A DNA stretch of 6,232 nucleotides. It comes from Chitinophagales bacterium (lineage in GTDB: Bacteria; Bacteroidota; Bacteroidia; Chitinophagales; Chitinophagaceae). The DNA is taken from the NCBI GenBank assembly GCA_013297585.1, contig JAAFHG010000243.1, positions 1-6,232 on the forward strand. The letters run 5' to 3'. Position numbers and translations under genes: made by a program. How positions within the stretch are numbered: position 1 is the stretch's first letter; each line of letters opens with the position of its first letter. Positions 6,074-6,232 of the stretch are shown in pieces. The notes beneath the pieces are model-generated. The model was not told where the DNA came from. It did not search any database and saw nothing but the letters and a program-made list of their open reading frames with translations.

Positions 6074-6232
6074 ATGAAAAAAGTTTTCGTATTGTGTGTG
6101 GCTTTTGCATTAAGCCTTACGTTTATTAGCAATGCCAATGCACAACAAGGTAAAATAGGCATTTTTGATGAGCAAACTGTTTTAAGCCTATTTCCTGGTA
6201 TTCAACAAAAATTAGATACTTTAATGGGTAAA
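6074..6232 (+). CDS. OmpH/Skp-family periplasmic chaperone (second copy), 3' end outside the window
   Basis: The frame opens at ATG 6074 and runs unbroken for 53 codons to the last base, so the gene is truncated by the window. The product starts with a Sec signal peptide: MKK, a hydrophobic core (VFVLCVAFALSLTFI), and a likely cut after SNANA at residue 23. The mature start QQGKIGIFDEQTVLSLFPGI (residues 24-43) aligns by eye with the OmpH/Skp N-terminal strand pattern KIGxxDxxxxLSxxPG and with RYAIIDTKYILSKMPDY of the preceding gene. The helical arm begins after it (QQKLDTLMGK). Together with the first copy this makes a tandem pair behind bamA. The two mature N-termini differ clearly, so they are diverged paralogues, not a recent duplication. 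The 113-nt gap before it is longer than the 36 nt between bamA and the first copy, which leaves room for separate regulation. The upstream sequence is A-rich with no Shine-Dalgarno. Confidence 0.85.
   Translation, partial: MKKVFVLCVAFALSLTFISNANAQQGKIGIFDEQTVLSLFPGIQQKLDTLMGK

Noticed and set aside
1..6232. Mobile elements, CRISPR, defence genes, tRNA or phage modules
   Set aside because: No transposase, integrase, repeat-spacer pattern, tRNA-like fold or island signature was seen; genes are dense, co-directional and of core function.

Overview
The window looks like a chromosomal segment of a low-GC member of the Bacteroidota, probably the Chitinophagaceae or a close relative. Three things point there. 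The protein families have Bacteroidota signatures: a BamA with an enlarged POTRA3 and a GPDGGD segment in POTRA4, tandem OmpH/Skp genes, and a LuxR-type regulator with an ERTVDSFRETLFQKF recognition region. Start codons have A-rich upstream sequence and no convincing Shine-Dalgarno. A TAnnTTTG-type -7 promoter element precedes uppS. The family-level placement comes from remembered family features, not from a search. All genes are on the + strand and no real gene is seen on the - strand.

Region 1 (1-1670) is the 3' part of a signalling operon. It holds the end of a multi-pass membrane protein, a compact one-TM sensor histidine kinase and a NarL/LuxR-type response regulator. The stop of the first gene lies 28 nt inside the second, and the second overlaps the third by 10 nt, so the three are probably transcribed and translated together. 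The kinase has no evident extracytoplasmic sensor domain, so the membrane protein is a candidate sensing partner.

Region 2 (1671-1758) is an 88-nt gap with a good -7 element shortly before uppS, marking a probable transcription-unit boundary.

Region 3 (1759-6232) is an envelope-biogenesis cluster: uppS (undecaprenyl diphosphate synthase, the lipid carrier for peptidoglycan and O-antigen), bamA (outer-membrane protein insertase) and two consecutive OmpH/Skp-family periplasmic chaperone genes, the second cut by the window end. This is a condensed form of the E. coli order uppS-cdsA-rseP-bamA-skp, without cdsA and rseP. UppS supplies the carrier for wall precursors. The OmpH/Skp proteins would hold unfolded outer-membrane proteins in the periplasm and deliver them to BamA. 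The gaps at 2524-2660 and 5961-6073 each contain a modest inverted repeat with a 10-nt loop. No gap exceeds 300 bases.

I saw no mobile element, CRISPR array, tRNA, rRNA, toxin-antitoxin pair or phage gene. This is mostly conserved core genome. The least explained parts are the split-sensor arrangement at the left end and the structured leaders of the envelope genes.
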